DNA of 64,000 nucleotides from Rhizophagus irregularis (taxonomy: Eukaryota > Glomeromycota > Glomeromycetes > Glomerales > Glomeraceae). Positions 1 to 13,055 of this stretch are shown here, in pieces. A program made the translations under genes and the position numbers. How positions within the stretch are numbered: the first letter of the stretch is position 1; each line of letters begins with the position of its first letter. The stretch covers positions 930,001 to 994,000 of the forward strand of contig NC_089460.1 in assembly GCF_026210795.1 (NCBI RefSeq). Reading direction: 5' to 3'. A model generated the notes under the pieces. The model worked only from the letters and a program-made list of their open reading frames with translations. It searched no databases and was not told where the DNA came from.

Positions 1-3000
1 AAAGACAAGTTATATTACCTGAATTATATATTAAAAGAATACGCCCGAAAGATAACATAAATATAATTACGCGATTTAAAACGAACTCGTATTTCTCTAT
101 TTTTAAGTTAAAAAAGAGCGATTGGTTGTAGAATGACAAAAAATTCAAATTAGTAATCCTTAAAAAAAAACAGGCTCGCAAAAAAAAAAAAAAAATTGGT
201 GGCTTTTGTATAATTTCCAATTATTTTCCTAATTTGGTCATATCAATCAAAGTTATTATTTTTGGCTAAATTTAAACTTTCTTAACAAAAAAAAAAAATT
301 TTATTTAATTTGTTAAAAATTTTTTTTAAAGATATATTAAATTCTTTTTGATCCGAAAACAGATATGATTTGATATCGATAAAAAAAAAATAGTGTATTA
401 TTTATTTTGAAAAAAGAAATTTTAAATCGGAGCATCTTTTTTATTACATAAAAAATTGTAAATGATATAAACTTGGCTAGACTCGCTTTTAAAACACCAC
501 AAGTAAATAGTAAACATATAGTAAACATAGAGTAAACATACAGTAAATTTATAGTAAATTTATAGTAAAAAAAAAAAACTTGATTATTGATGACATAAAA
601 AAATTTAAAGTTTTTTTCTTTTTCATACGGATCAGCAAAATGATTTACATTTTAATATAAGCTGAATAAGGTAAAAGATGAATGAAATAACATCTCACGA
701 TTTTTTTGCATGATTTTACGCAGAATAACAGAATAACTGCGGTTAATGTAAGAGTTACACATTCCTTTCTATATACCAATGAAACATAATAAAAAAACTT
801 TAAAATTAAAAATGCACGGTGAGTTCCGGATAACTCTTTTTATATGCATGCATTGAAAATTTCCCGCTTCATTTTAAATTATTTGTAGCAGAATTTGGAA
901 TTTCTTTATATGTAATATTAATATTCTACTGCAAAAATGTTATATTCATTTATATAAATATATATGTATATATATGTATGATAAAAATAAAAAAAATACT
1001 ATAAATACTAAAATATGTAATGTAATGTGATAATAGGAAAGCCGGTTTTTGTAATGTTACAAATGTTACAAATGTTACATGATTTTTTTTCTTCTCGAAA
1101 TTAAAATGGGAAGAGATCATCAAATCATACAGTATACTGTATATCATACATAACACATTCTATTATAACATTCTATTTAATATATTAAAACTTGATTGAA
1201 TTTTCTTTGTCTTTTTTCTTTATATGAATTTTAATTTTTAAACATTTTTAATATTTTTAACATTTTATTACTTTTATTCTTTATTCTTTATTCTCAAAAT
1301 TCTTAAAATCTTTGTTCATTGAAATTCATTAAAATGTCACCATGTCACTCATGTCACTCCGTTCGTCACTCCTTAGCGATTTGGTGGAGATTTTGACGAT
1401 AAAAATCATAAAATCATGAATCATTTAAATCATTTGATCATAATTGATCTTCACGCGTTGTTTAACAATAACAATTAATAAATTAATAATTGGTGATAAT
1501 AAAATTAATTGGTTAATAAATAAACATATAATAAACTTGATATTATTATTAAAAAAAAATGCGCATTATTTATTTATACATATGATAAAATGATCTGTAT
1601 TATGTATATATTTCTCAATAATAAACACGCGATTACGCGATTACTATACTTCACAAACTTTCACAAACTTTCGGGTATACGGTTGTATACTGTTAATTTA
1701 TAAAGTTTATTTTTAATTTATCTATAATTATACAATAGCATAATATTATAATATGATTCGCGATTTATTTCTCCTTATATGATAATAATCTGATTATTAT
1801 ATTTTATTATTCTATAGATAGATATAGATAGAGATGTGTTGGTTAAATCATTTTTACGCCTTTTTTTTATATGATCCGTGAATCCTTGGTTACAAATCTG
1901 TAAACTTGTGAACAGTTGTGATGCTTTAAAAATTCCCGCTAAGTTTATTCTAGTCTGATCCTGCTTTCTATTATAATATTTGTATCATGATTGATTCAAA
2001 AAAGTATAAATTATATAAATTATAATTTACTTAAATTATTCTTGTAACTATTATTTAATACTATTTAAGTTAAGTTAATCTTTAAATATAAGGATTTATT
2101 TATGTCATAAGGTTTTTTTCTTTGTGTGTCTAGAACCGCATCTCTTTTTCATAATTATCATTAATATTTCCATATTTACTTTCATATATAAAACAAAATT
2201 TTTTTTTTTTTTAAAAAAAAGTCACAATATCAAAACAAATACGCCGTTTTAATATTTAAAGTTCCGAAATTTTACGTATTTAATTCCGATATTCAAGTTT
2301 TAAAGTAGGTTTTTACATTTTTTTAGGTTCTTTATTTAATTTTTTTTAGAATTTTCTTACTTTCGAAAATCTTTTGAAAATCAATCAAAATAATCAATGA
2401 TACTTTATTTTTTTTTTTTCCCTTTTTCCTAAAATAAAATAATCTAATTTTAGTTTTAAAGTTTTAATCAAAAATATTTTAAGGTTTTTTTCGAAAATTC
2501 TTTTGTTCGATTAACCAAATAAAGTTGAAACTATAGTTATTTCGGTTTTAACTATAATTATTTCGGTTTTTGGTAATGAAAAAATTTTGAGTTTTTGGGT
2601 TGATGAGAATTTTTTTATTTTTTTTTTATTTTTTATTTTTTTTCCCAAGAAGAATATATTAAATTCATTTGAAGAAAGCTTTTGTTGTGCATAATACAAT
2701 ACTTTTGATTGTTCGATTGTAATGTAACCAATGAAATTTATTAATTAAACAACCAATCAAAATTTCTTAATTCATGCAATAATTAACGAATAAAGAATTT
2801 TAAATGGTAAACGTGAAAATATTTATTTACGTCATGAATGAATTTAATAATTTATCATAAAAAGAAAAAAGGTTTCGCTCAAAAAAAATATATTTTTTTA
2901 TTTATATTTTATTTTGGTTTATATAATTTTCTCATTTATTTTCATTTATTCTACATAATTACATGTATATCGCAATAAAGTAATTCCTGAATTAAATAAT

Positions 3001-4100
3001 TCTTTTTAATAATAAAAAGATTGTTTTGGTTTGTTTTTTTTAAGAGAATATTTAAATGCGTTCTGAAAGACAGTATAAATTAATTATACACGTGACTTAT
3101 GCGTGGCGCAGTCACGTTGGAAATTCCTTTCACAAAAAATATCATTTTTTTAAAAAAAAAATTTCAAAAAAAAAGAAAATAAAAAAAAAAGAAAAAAGAG
3201 CATTGAGCATTGAAATCAAAAAAATTGATTTTTTTTATATCCACAATATCTTTATATTACACAATATATAATTTTTTTTTTTTGAATATCGTTCGATAAA
3301 TATATGACAAATTTTTTTTTTTTTGATTACAATATTATTTAATCTTATTAGTCTTTTACTATTTTTCTTCGCTTTCAACCGATAATAAACATATATATTA
3401 TTAATCAAAAAAAAAAGTCTTTATATAAATGAAAATATTATTATTTCTATGATTTATTCTAAGATTTTTAAAAAAAACAATTTTCCGATTTAATTATTAT
3501 TATTTTCTGTAGGACCATAATATTATAATACTAATCATATTACAAATTATTAATCGCGTATAAATTTATCCTAATTTCTTTTTACTTTGGTGATCGACCA
3601 TGTTGTAACAAGAATTTGTTACAAAAAAAAAAGGTTCTGCCGATCATAAAGACCTCTTACAATTTTGTAACAATAAAAAAAAAGGTTCTGCCGATCAAAA
3701 AAACCTTCTTATTGCATTCCGAAAAATATAGTGATATGATATAGATATTATTTTAATTATTATACTTATTATACGTATTATACTTATTATACGTTAAAAT
3801 TTTATTTTGCTATAAGAAATCTTTCAATCCGATACATTTGATTTTAACGGAAATACAAAATATCCAAACGGAAATATAAACTATGTTATAAATATTAATC
3901 CTCTTATGGTTAATCAAAATTTAGAACTTGGCAACTTGGCCACTTTATAATTTTTACCACGATCTAAAAGAGATAATCTGTAAAAGGTACATGGAACCGT
4001 AATAAAAATCATCTAAATCCTAGTACTAAAGTAGTCTAAACCAAGATTGTGACTAAGTAATATGCATTATATAATACTTGTTCTTGTACGTTCTAGTTCT
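1..4100. other. A+T-rich intergenic region, no gene recognised
   Basis: The stretch is dominated by homopolymeric A and T runs and short A/T microsatellites. Open frames here are short, low-complexity and rich in F, I, K and N, with no recognisable domain and no plausible splice chain. Near 3610-3710 a short segment is duplicated (a run of A followed by GGTTCTGCCGATCA, twice), flanked by TTGTAACAA-type motifs. I see no RNA gene or coding region. Confidence 0.6.
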
Positions 4101-4130
4101 TGTACTCTATTAAAAATTTGTATGAAGGAA

Positions 4131-5080
4131 TAAGGATATCGGTCCGAATTTTTTACGTAATGTTTCACCCAACATTTTGAAAACTTATTTTATTGAATGA
4201 GGTATGAGGGATTAGGGATATCTGACTTCCACTCTTGACTATTTACGTAACCTTCCACCAAATACCCCGAAAACCCACTCCATCGACTATTCACCATTCA
4301 TGACTATTAATCGATTGCTCGAACTTTTTACGTAATGTTTCACTTAACATTATGAAAACTTATTTTATTGAATGATCGGTCTCCCATTAATTAATTATTC
4401 GAACTCTTTACGACAGATCTCATCCAATACTAATTCGAATTCTTTACGACAGATCCCTTCCAATAATAATTCAAACTCTTTACGACAGAACCCCATTCGA
4501 ACTCTTTACGACAGATCTCATCCAATACTAATTCGAACTCTTTACGACAGATCCCCATCCCATACTATACGTAATATTCCACTCAACACCCACGAAACCA
4601 TAAGGTATCGGCCTTCAACCATTCTCCACCCAATAACTACCCGAATTTTTTATTTAATGTTTCACGAAAACTTATTTTATTGAATGAGGTCGGTCTTCGA
4701 CTGATTCTCCATTCAATACTATTAATAATTATTCGAACTTTATACGACAGATCTCCCATCCAATATTATTAAATTAATTACTCGGATTTTTTACGTAATG
4801 TTCCACCAAAACACCCGAAAACTCACTCCATAGGATGAAATGTATCGGGATAACGATCTTCGACTGACATCTCTATTCCCCATCCAATAACTGTTAACTA
4901 ATTTGACTCGAAATTTTTACGTAATGTTTCACTCAACATTATGAAAACTTATTTTATTGGATGAGCGACTGATACCTCTATTCTCCCATCCCACAACTGT
5001 TAACTTTAATAGAAGAAAATTATCTATAAAAAAAGAATATTATATTTGACCCAAAATTTTTATATGATGTTTCACTCAAT
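4131..5080. repeat. Degenerate dispersed tandem repeat
   Basis: Copies of a unit containing TTTTTACGTAATGTTTCAC, CAACATTATGAAAACTTA and TTTTATTGAATGA recur at about 4150, 4325, 4650, 4790, 4915 and 5060 in the same orientation, with variable spacers containing CATCCAATACTATTAAT-like sequence. This is noncoding satellite-like DNA. The 103-residue open frame through it is a product of the repeat. Confidence 0.6.
4398..4562. repeat. Minisatellite, ~36-bp unit
   Basis: About four to five head-to-tail copies of a unit with the pattern TTCGAACTCTTTACGACAGA followed by TCYCATCCAATACTAA. Copies differ by point changes and one is shortened. It lies within the larger degenerate repeat. Confidence 0.7.
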
Positions 5081-5352
5081 CTGATATAAACGATATAATA
5101 AAGTCTTTATAGATAATAATTATCATTTCGTAACATTATCATGAAAAAAAACATTTTATATTTAAAAAATTGCATAATATACATACAGTAAGAAATATCG
5201 CAAATGATCAGCATTTCATTAGATTACTTGCAGTAAATGCTACACAAAAACCACAAAAACCACAAAACCTTCAGTAGTGAAACCCTTCAGTAGTGGAGTA
5301 TCTCATACATGAGATAGTAAATCGTACATCCAAATGAGATTAAAATAAACCA

Positions 5353-5420
5353 TGTACAGTCAAACCTCATTCGATATACCGATATATATTAAAAACTCTA
5401 TATAACGATAAAATTTCACT
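5353..5420 (+). mobile_element. pogo/Tigger-like terminal repeat fragment
   Basis: The sequence begins TACAGTCAAACCTCATTCGA and is followed by a TATAACGATAAAATTTCACT-like stretch. CAGTCAAACCTC after a TA is the classic terminus of pogo/Tigger elements and matches the terminus at 14993. No partner terminus was found nearby. A 120-residue minus-strand frame (5360-5722) overlaps it, but I do not recognise that protein and do not call it a gene. Confidence 0.45.
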
Positions 5421-5939
5421 TTCCCACTATATGAGAGAACATATAAATATCGGTATTTAGAATAATTAATTGGTATGTCACAAGCAATTAAGGTATGTAA
5501 GAAAGGTAAAGTTAAATCTTTTATATTATCCCATTCCAATTTAACAAATGGACTAGCATTTATCAATTTCAGAATTTTCAATTTGTTATAATTTGATATA
5601 ACGATATTTTTCAATAATTTCATATGAATCCCAAATCCCAATATATTATTATATCTGAGTTTGACAATATCGAGTCCTTTATTGACCATCGCTTGTGCAT
5701 TTCTCATAGCATATAGGATCACGTGTTAATAAGTTAATACCTTATGATCCAGTATGATAAAGTAGATGATTAATTACTATATATAGACGTAGATTTAAAC
5801 ATAGCATGTAATTAAATAAAGCTCTTTAGTGAAATTCTAGTATGAGTTTCATTAAATCATCACATGTTTATAATGGATAAAAAACGTATATAAAAATAAA
5901 GTTATAAATACGCATGTTTCCATTCATTTTATGATTGGC

Positions 5940-6110
5940 CATTCACGCGACGATTATGCCTTTCATGCAATGATTGAATGATCAATTTCTTTCTTTGCGA
6001 CGATTAAGCCTTTCTTTAAATGATTAATCCTTTCTTACGACGATTAAGCCTTTCTTTAAATGATTAATCCTTTCTTACGACGATTAATCCTTTCTTGCAA
6101 ATTGCAATGA
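5940..6110. repeat. Minisatellite, ~40-bp unit
   Basis: Repeats of ACGACGATTAAGCCTTTCTT and AAATGATTAATCCTTTCTT in tandem, with two nearly exact units at 5998-6085 and diverged units either side. No coding potential. Confidence 0.7.
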
Positions 6111-7395
6111 TATATATATATACCTTGCACATCATATAAGTTTAATTATATTAAATCTTAATTATATATTTATCCATTATTTATCAAATTTAGTCAATTA
6201 AGCTAAATAATAAAAACCTGAATTCTTACTAAAATCAAGCATGTATGATATCGCATATTAAAAATTTTATAAATAATTTACAAGTTTTTTTTGTTTTTCT
6301 AATCAATTTTGTAATCGACGATTTGTCACTTTAAACTTGGGGTTGGGGAAATTTTTATTTATTATTTTAATTCTAAGGTAAAAATTTGATAATTTCGAGA
6401 TTATTTCCGGTTTAAACATATGATAACCCTAACATAACATTGAAAAAAAACCGAAATAGTTACTATTTATAAACAAATTACTAAAAAAAGGTTAGTCATG
6501 CTCATCAAGTTAATTTTTTTTGGGATCAAGTATTGGGAATACGGGATTATCATATTTTCATTTATGGTCAAGTAATTAATGTATTAATGTAACACGATAT
6601 AAATTATGATCTTGAACTATTTCCGGAAGAAAATTATAAAAATAAACTTTTTATGATTATATGATATTTTTTAAAAAAAATAAATTGTACTTTATGCATA
6701 TAACTTCATATCCTAAATTTCCGCTTCATATCAATTTTGATCGAATTCTTTTCCATCTTTGGTACTTTCCGATCGGAAATTCGGATATGACATATATATA
6801 AAATATTAAATTTCATGGGAATGAAATGAAAATGATTAAAGTATATCGGACGAAATGCCGATTGTAATAATTTCAAGAATTCGGATTGATCGGAGAATGA
6901 GATCATATGTTTATAGTTATAAATAAATAATGCAACTAATGTTATACTGCATATTTATACTTTACAAATACGCCGATTATTTAAACATATGATTATGATC
7001 TACAGTATTATAATAAAAAAGCTAAAAAGGTAAGGATACTTTTTTATTTTTTTTTTCCCCCATATTTTTAAAATCCTTTTTAATGTTATGTTGTGGATTA
7101 CTGTTTGTTTACTCTCTTTTTCTCTTTTAATGTTTTAATGATAAAAATCCGTTTTCTAATCAATTATCTTTAATTAACAATTAATTAATTTAATTTATTA
7201 TTTCTTTCTTTTTCCTTTAACCGTTTTGAACGAATATATAAAGGTCCCATACGGATTTTTTTTTTAATGAAAATTTTTATTCGAACTTCAAAATTTAAAA
7301 ACAAATTCATGATTTGATGTCTTACTAAAGAAATTAAAATTAACGATACGTATTTAAATAAAAGTAAAAGGTACTATTAAATACGGAAAATAGGA
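6111..7395. other. Intergenic, upstream of membrane-protein gene
   Basis: A+T-rich sequence with poly-T and poly-A runs. No gene, RNA or repeat family was recognised. The last few hundred bases presumably hold the promoter of the gene starting at 7396, but no specific element can be named. Confidence 0.5.
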
Positions 7396-8878
7396 ATGGG
7401 GTTGGTTTCTAGTGATTTTTCATTTGCTGGTAAATATTATATACTTTTTATTTCTAATTATAAAATTTTTTTAAGAGAGTTCACAAAGATCTTTCCGTTT
7501 CATTTTTAGAGAGAGTAATAATTGATGTATGGATCTGGTTATGGTTTATCTATCGGGTATGGTCAACCGATAGATTTGCTAGTTTACAATGGAGCAAAAT
7601 ATGTAATTTCGATTTAAAATCAATAATTACGTTGTTGATTTTTTTGATGTTGCCTGTTCAAGCCGTAAGTTTTTAAACTTTTAACGTATTATGATATATG
7701 AATAATTTTTAATTATTATTTCTTTTTAGATATTTGATATTGCATGGACATATATAAAATATAATGAAGGTTTTATTACTGATACTTCAAATAACAAAAT
7801 ATATACAAAGCCAATTTATGATGATAATGGCCTCCATTGGTCGAAAGAAAATTTATTATTAAAAACATTCACAGAATATTTGTTAGCCTTTTGTTTTGCT
7901 TTTCAAATTGGAACTTTGGCCCTTATGCAAGCATTCTGGAGTCATTTGTCCAGTCAAATGGGTGGTAAACCTTTTATGCGAACTTGGAAATTCAGATTTT
8001 ATGTCGGTTGGGTTTTTGCTTCTATGTTTATCTTCCCATTGGCGAGAGCTCTTACTACTAAAAATGAAATTCTCATTGAGACCATTCCTCAATCTATTTA
8101 TGCTACTCAAATGTTTATAATCTTTTTGCTTGGAATAAAAAATGGAAAAAGGTTGAATGGTTTATTAAAATCAATACAACACACTAGATCTCCATCAGGT
8201 CAAGAAACGATCCTTCGAATTCATTATTTTATTGAAATGAATGAATCTTTGATGGTTGGAGCTTTATTTATAAGTATTGGAATATTATCAAGTATTTTTA
8301 TTTCACTTTATGGAAATCATTCAGTTACATCAAAACTTTTATTGGATATGTTTATTATACATGTAAATTTTGGAAGTTTAATATTATGGGTTACAATGAT
8401 TTTAATCATTTATCCTAGATATTATATAACTGGAACATCAGGTGCTGTTTTGGTTAGTTCAACTCCAACAACCGTGAATGGTCAAACTTTAATAAATGGT
8501 CGTCATGTTTCAGGAGAACCTAGTACTCCAACCGATAAATTAGCTTATAGTCGTTCAAATTCCTATATAATTAATTTAAATACACCGACGACTGCTACTT
8601 TTGCTCAACCGTCATCACCGACAAAATCAATAGCAAATTCGTCAATATATAATAAAAGTGTCGAAAAATCTATAAATAGTTTATTGGAAGAACAGAAGCA
8701 ACAAATTGAAATATTTAGACACAAAACATCCACATCAATATCTTCCATTAAAACTATAGAGTCAAATTATACTAATGCTTCAACTTTTCCTATAATACCA
8801 CCTCCCCCTTTATTACCGCCTCCTAAAAAATATCCCATGGAGGATATTCAAGATGTTGAAGTTGAAGTTAATTCATAA
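7396..8878 (+). CDS. Polytopic membrane protein, seven hydrophobic segments, unrecognised family
   Basis: Three exons (7396-7429, 7510-7664, 7730-8878) joined by GTAAAT...TTTTAG and GTAAGT...TTTTAG introns keep one frame and give about 445 residues. The start was chosen because the first two exons extend the long 3' frame with coherent hydrophobic sequence. Hydrophobic segments lie near residues 14-29, 44-66, 113-134, 147-170, 185-200, 235-257 and 266-293. The remaining ~150 residues form a Ser/Thr/Pro-rich tail with a short glutamine/glutamate-rich helix and a PPPPLLPPP stretch. A short N-terminus, about seven helices and a long phosphorylatable-looking tail resemble a seven-transmembrane receptor, but no family motif is visible, so that is only a hypothesis. 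The next gene, Argonaute, follows on the same strand. Confidence 0.75.
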
Positions 8879-8880
8879 AT

Positions 8881-8881
8881 C

Positions 8882-8926
<45 letters not shown>

Positions 8927-8928
8927 TA
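8881..8928. repeat. (ATA)n microsatellite
   Basis: About 14 perfect AAT/ATA repeats immediately after the stop codon of the membrane-protein gene, probably within its 3' UTR. Confidence 0.95.
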
Positions 8929-8929
8929 A

Positions 8930-9659
8930 TGTACGAGTCTTGGAATATTTTTAATATGAACTTTTTCATACTTTTGTATTATATATCTTGTTCATTTATT
9001 TGTTATTTGAGCTATGAATTCTTGTATTATTTTCATGTATTAATGTATTTTAATTTTCATTACCCTTATTCTCCTTTTTGCTATTATTTTTTTTTTGAAA
9101 AAAAAACGCGTGTTATTTACATGTCCCACTTGTATTTATATATATATATATAAATTTTTTTAAATAAATCGTTCAATCATTTATTTATTTCGGATCAAAA
9201 AAAAAAATATTCCAAGCCTCCCGAAGATTATTACACAATTAAATCAGCTACGAAACGTATATACAATAATATCAAATCACACTGCCACTTCTTTGATATA
9301 TATATCATTATAATAATAATAATTATTATTATTATTATTTCATCATTAAATAATTATTACATTTACCCTGCGTGATTGATTTCTATTTTAATAACTCAAT
9401 ATGATGACGATGGATTTTTTTTTCATTGATTATATAAATGGTGTTATCCCTTAATAATTTTCTTTTTTTTTTATCTTTTGCAAGATTTTTTTTTTTAAAA
9501 AAAAATTATTTTCAAATTTTCTTTTCTAGGTGATCATAAAAAAAAAAAAAAAAAAGTAATTAATCAATAATTATATAAAAAAACATATACATATTTTTTC
9601 ATAATTAAAATATTTATTTCTATTTTTTAATAGTGGAAATAGAAGAAAGATTAAGAAAT
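8930..9659. other. Intergenic spacer before Argonaute
   Basis: A/T homopolymers, a short (TA)n run near 9140 and AATAATTATTATT-type repeats near 9310-9340. A CAATATGATGACGATGG-like segment near 9398 could be an upstream start, but it soon meets a stop. No gene recognised. Confidence 0.5.
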
Positions 9660-12600
9660 ATGAACTTATATGAATTGGATAATAAGATGGCTCAAAGACC
9701 TGGTTATGGGAAAGAAGGCAGACCTATCAAACTTAAAACAAATTATCTTAAAGTCGTTCAAGTAAGTCAAAAAAAGAAAATATCTACAATTTTGATGATC
9801 ATTTACTAACATGTGATTTTCGTTAGTTTCCAAATATTTCTTTATATCACTATAGTTTTGATGTTGCTCCGAAGATTAACAAACAAACGATTAATAAGAT
9901 TTATTATGAAGTCGCCAATAAAAACAATTTCGGAAAATTTTTCGCGGCATTTGATGGAAATTCCTCGATTTACTCTTCTACTCCTTTACCATTGGCAAAT
10001 GAACGAAAAGGGAACAAATTCAAGGTTTGTAAAAAAAAAAACCAAGCCACGTTAAAACTTATTGAATTAATAAAACTCCCAAATTAATTTAGGTTGTTAT
10101 AGGAAGTAATGGCGATAAGACCATTAAAAAAGGATCGTACGAAGCCACCGTCAAATTCATAGAAACTTTAAGCCTTGATCGGCTTAGAAATTATATTTCA
10201 AGCCAAGGACCAATAACAAGTATGGTTATCACGTGTTTGGCGGCATTGAACGCGTATATCAATTTTAATGTTCGGCAGAAGTATCTTTCATCGGGTAAAG
10301 GGATTTATCCACCTAGCCCCAAAAATATACCCATTATCTTATCAAGCGGTGTCGAATTAAAACAAGGATTTTATCAATCATTACGTCCTGGATGTGGTAA
10401 ATTTGAGGTTTTTTTTTCTTTTTTACAATAATTTGACTTCTTTTATTTATTAATAAAATTATTATTGAATTACACACAGATCAGTTGTTTATCAATATTG
10501 ATATTTGCGCAGCAGTTTTCTATCCTTCCGGTTCTTTACCAGAGGTATAAAAATTATTATTAATAATATTATTATTATTTTGTTTTTCGTTGCTTTTTTA
10601 TTTATCATAATTATTTTTAATAATGATTTAAGGTAATTGGCAAAATTTTATCGAAACGTAGTACAGAAGAACTACGTTTTCGTGGATTAAGTAATAGTGA
10701 AATAATCCTTCTATCAAAGGTGAATAAATAATATTTATTGTTTTATTGTTAAATTAATTTTTTTAAATATTTTATTTATTAATACGATTTTTATTCTTTA
10801 GTACTTAAAAAATTTAAATGTTGAAACTTTACATCATCACAATCGAAAACCCGTGTACAAAATCAAACGCATTACAAAAGAATCGGCAGATAACCTTAAG
10901 TTCTATAATGATGAGAAGAATAGTGATATGTCCATTTCTGAATACTTTCTTACTAAATACGAAATTACATTAAAATTTCCAAATTTACCATGCATCCTCG
11001 TTAATCGAGGTATTTACTTGCCCATTGAGGTTTGTTACGTCTTGCCTGGTAAGTTATCTAATGTATACAACTTTATTTTTTTAAAAAAATTTTATTAATT
11101 TTTAAATTTAATTAAATATAATAATACAGGCCAACGTTTCGAAGGACCATTGCCAGACATTACTCTTTCTGACATGATTAAACATACGTGTGTAAAGCCA
11201 CAAGAAAGGTTTCAACGAATTTTGAATGCTGTATCAGACGTCTTCCAACATGATAGAGATCCACATCTTGAGTCAATTGGTATGGAAGTCGATTGCAAAA
11301 ACATGGTGGTTCTTAACGGTATCTATAAATTTTAATAGAATTTAAAAAAAATTTTTTTTTTTTTTATTCATTTAATATTAATCTTTTCAAAATTTAGGAC
11401 GTGTACTCAATCCTCCTCGTTTAACTTTTAATGAAAAAAACCGCCAATCAGAGTTCATCCCTGAAAATGGACGTTGGAATATTGTGAATAAAGTCGTTTG
11501 CCAGGTCATTATATTGTAATGGTTTCTAATATTGTAATTTCTGCTCGTCAAAATTTATTCTTAATTATAAATTTATTTTATTATAATTTAGGGCGCTGAA
11601 TTGGTAAACTGGGCTGTGGTTGTTTTTGATCAAGAACGTTCAGCTCCTCAACAATTGGTGAAATCATTTATGAAAAGATTTCGTGAAATTGCCAATCAAA
11701 AAGGAATGAACATCCCGAATGATCCTTACGTCATGTATGCGAATCCTCAAGGCGAAATTACTACGGCGTTGAATATTGCTTGTCACAAATCTTTGTTTAA
11801 CAAAAATTATCCTCCACATATCATTATATGTATTTTGGGAGCAACGGGTCCAATATATGGAGAAATTAAAAGGATTGGGGACACGCAATTGGGTGTTCCA
11901 ACTCAATGTATTTTACTCAAACGATTAACGAGAAAAAATGGAATCGATCAAATTTGTTCAAACATCTTTTTGAAAGTGAACGCAAAATTAGGTGGACAAA
12001 ACGTAATATTAACCAACGATCAAATTGGGTTTGTATCTTCAGAACCGACAATGATATTCGGCGCTGACGTTTTCCATTCCGGAAGAGGTGATAATAAACC
12101 AAGTATTGCAGCTGTATGTGCCTCATTGGATTCAAAAGCTACTAAATACGCTGGAAGATTTAGTGTTAATAGGGATCCTCGAAATGAAATTATTGAAGAT
12201 CTCAAAGGAATAGTAATCGATTTACTTCGTGTTTTTTATCAAAGAAATCAAGTTTTACCGAGAAAAATTTTGTTTTATCGTGATGGAGTTGGTGAAAATC
12301 AATTTCAACATGTAAAAACTTATGAAGTAAAAGTACTTAAAGAAGTCTTTGCTAGTGTGTACAGAAATTCGGGACCTACACTAACATTGTAAGTTCTTTG
12401 AAGTCATGTTGTTACCATTATTATTTTATAATTTCTAAATTTACTAATCCCTTTAAATATATAGTATTATATTGCAAAAGAGGCATCATACCAGATTTAT
12501 GCCAACTGAACCACGTGAAGGCGATAAATTGGGCAATTGTCGTCCGGGAACAGTGGTTGACAGGACAATTCTCGTTGAACAAGAGTTTGATTTTTGTAAG

Positions 12601-13055
12601 AATGAGAAATTTATTAAATTTTTTTTTTTTTAAGAAACTTTATATTAATTATTTATTTTTTTCAGTCTTACAATCTCACTCCAGCCTACAAGGAACATCT
12701 CGTCCAATACATTATAATGTTCTTCATGATGAAAATGACTTCACTGCAGATGGAATTCAAACATTAACTTATCGATTATGTTACCTTTCCGCTAGGTTTG
12801 TTTGTTGAGTATTTCATTTTTCAGCATTTAAACCTATATATAACATTATTTTATTTTATTTTTCAAAGGTGTACACTTTCAATTTCACAAGTTCCGGCAG
12901 TTTATTATGCTCATCTGATCGCTAATCGTGCTAAACATTATTTTCGTTGGGACGGTGATGAAAAATCAGATCTCAGTAGAGGCAGTGGAGGAAGCAGTGT
13001 GGGATCAATTGAAGAAGTCAAAAATGGGTTGACCAATGCAATGTTCTTCATTTAA
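9660..13055 (+). CDS. Argonaute, complete PAZ/PIWI protein
   Basis: Twelve exons join in frame (9660-9761, 9827-10024, 10093-10396, 10480-10544, 10633-10719, 10802-11048, 11130-11318, 11398-11504, 11592-12388, 12465-12595, 12666-12795, 12869-13055) into about 847 residues. Order: N domain, linker L1 with [21 protein letters not shown] (about 225-345, ending [11 protein letters not shown]), MID beginning near [16 protein letters not shown], then PIWI. The slicer tetrad is present: D592 in ADVFHS, E632 in RNEIIEDL, D664 in FYRDGV, H758 in [17 protein letters not shown] and the [14 protein letters not shown] tail are canonical, and the protein ends FFI. It should bind small RNAs in RNA silencing and could cleave targets. 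Sequence upstream of the ATG at 9660 stays open for ten codons to a TTTTTAATAG, so an extra 5' exon is possible. The exon 3 donor was set at 10397 (GTAAAT) because it restores the [11 protein letters not shown] junction. Confidence 0.93.

Noticed and set aside
4372-4683. 103-residue open frame with repeated SLRQI and NSLRQ words
   Set aside because: It is a translation of the 36-bp minisatellite. Copies differ by changes that do not respect codons and no start context or domain supports it.
5360-5722. 120-residue minus-strand frame near a pogo-like terminus
   Set aside because: It runs into the terminal repeat, has no recognisable domain and no splice extension. It could be a transposase remnant but I cannot support that.
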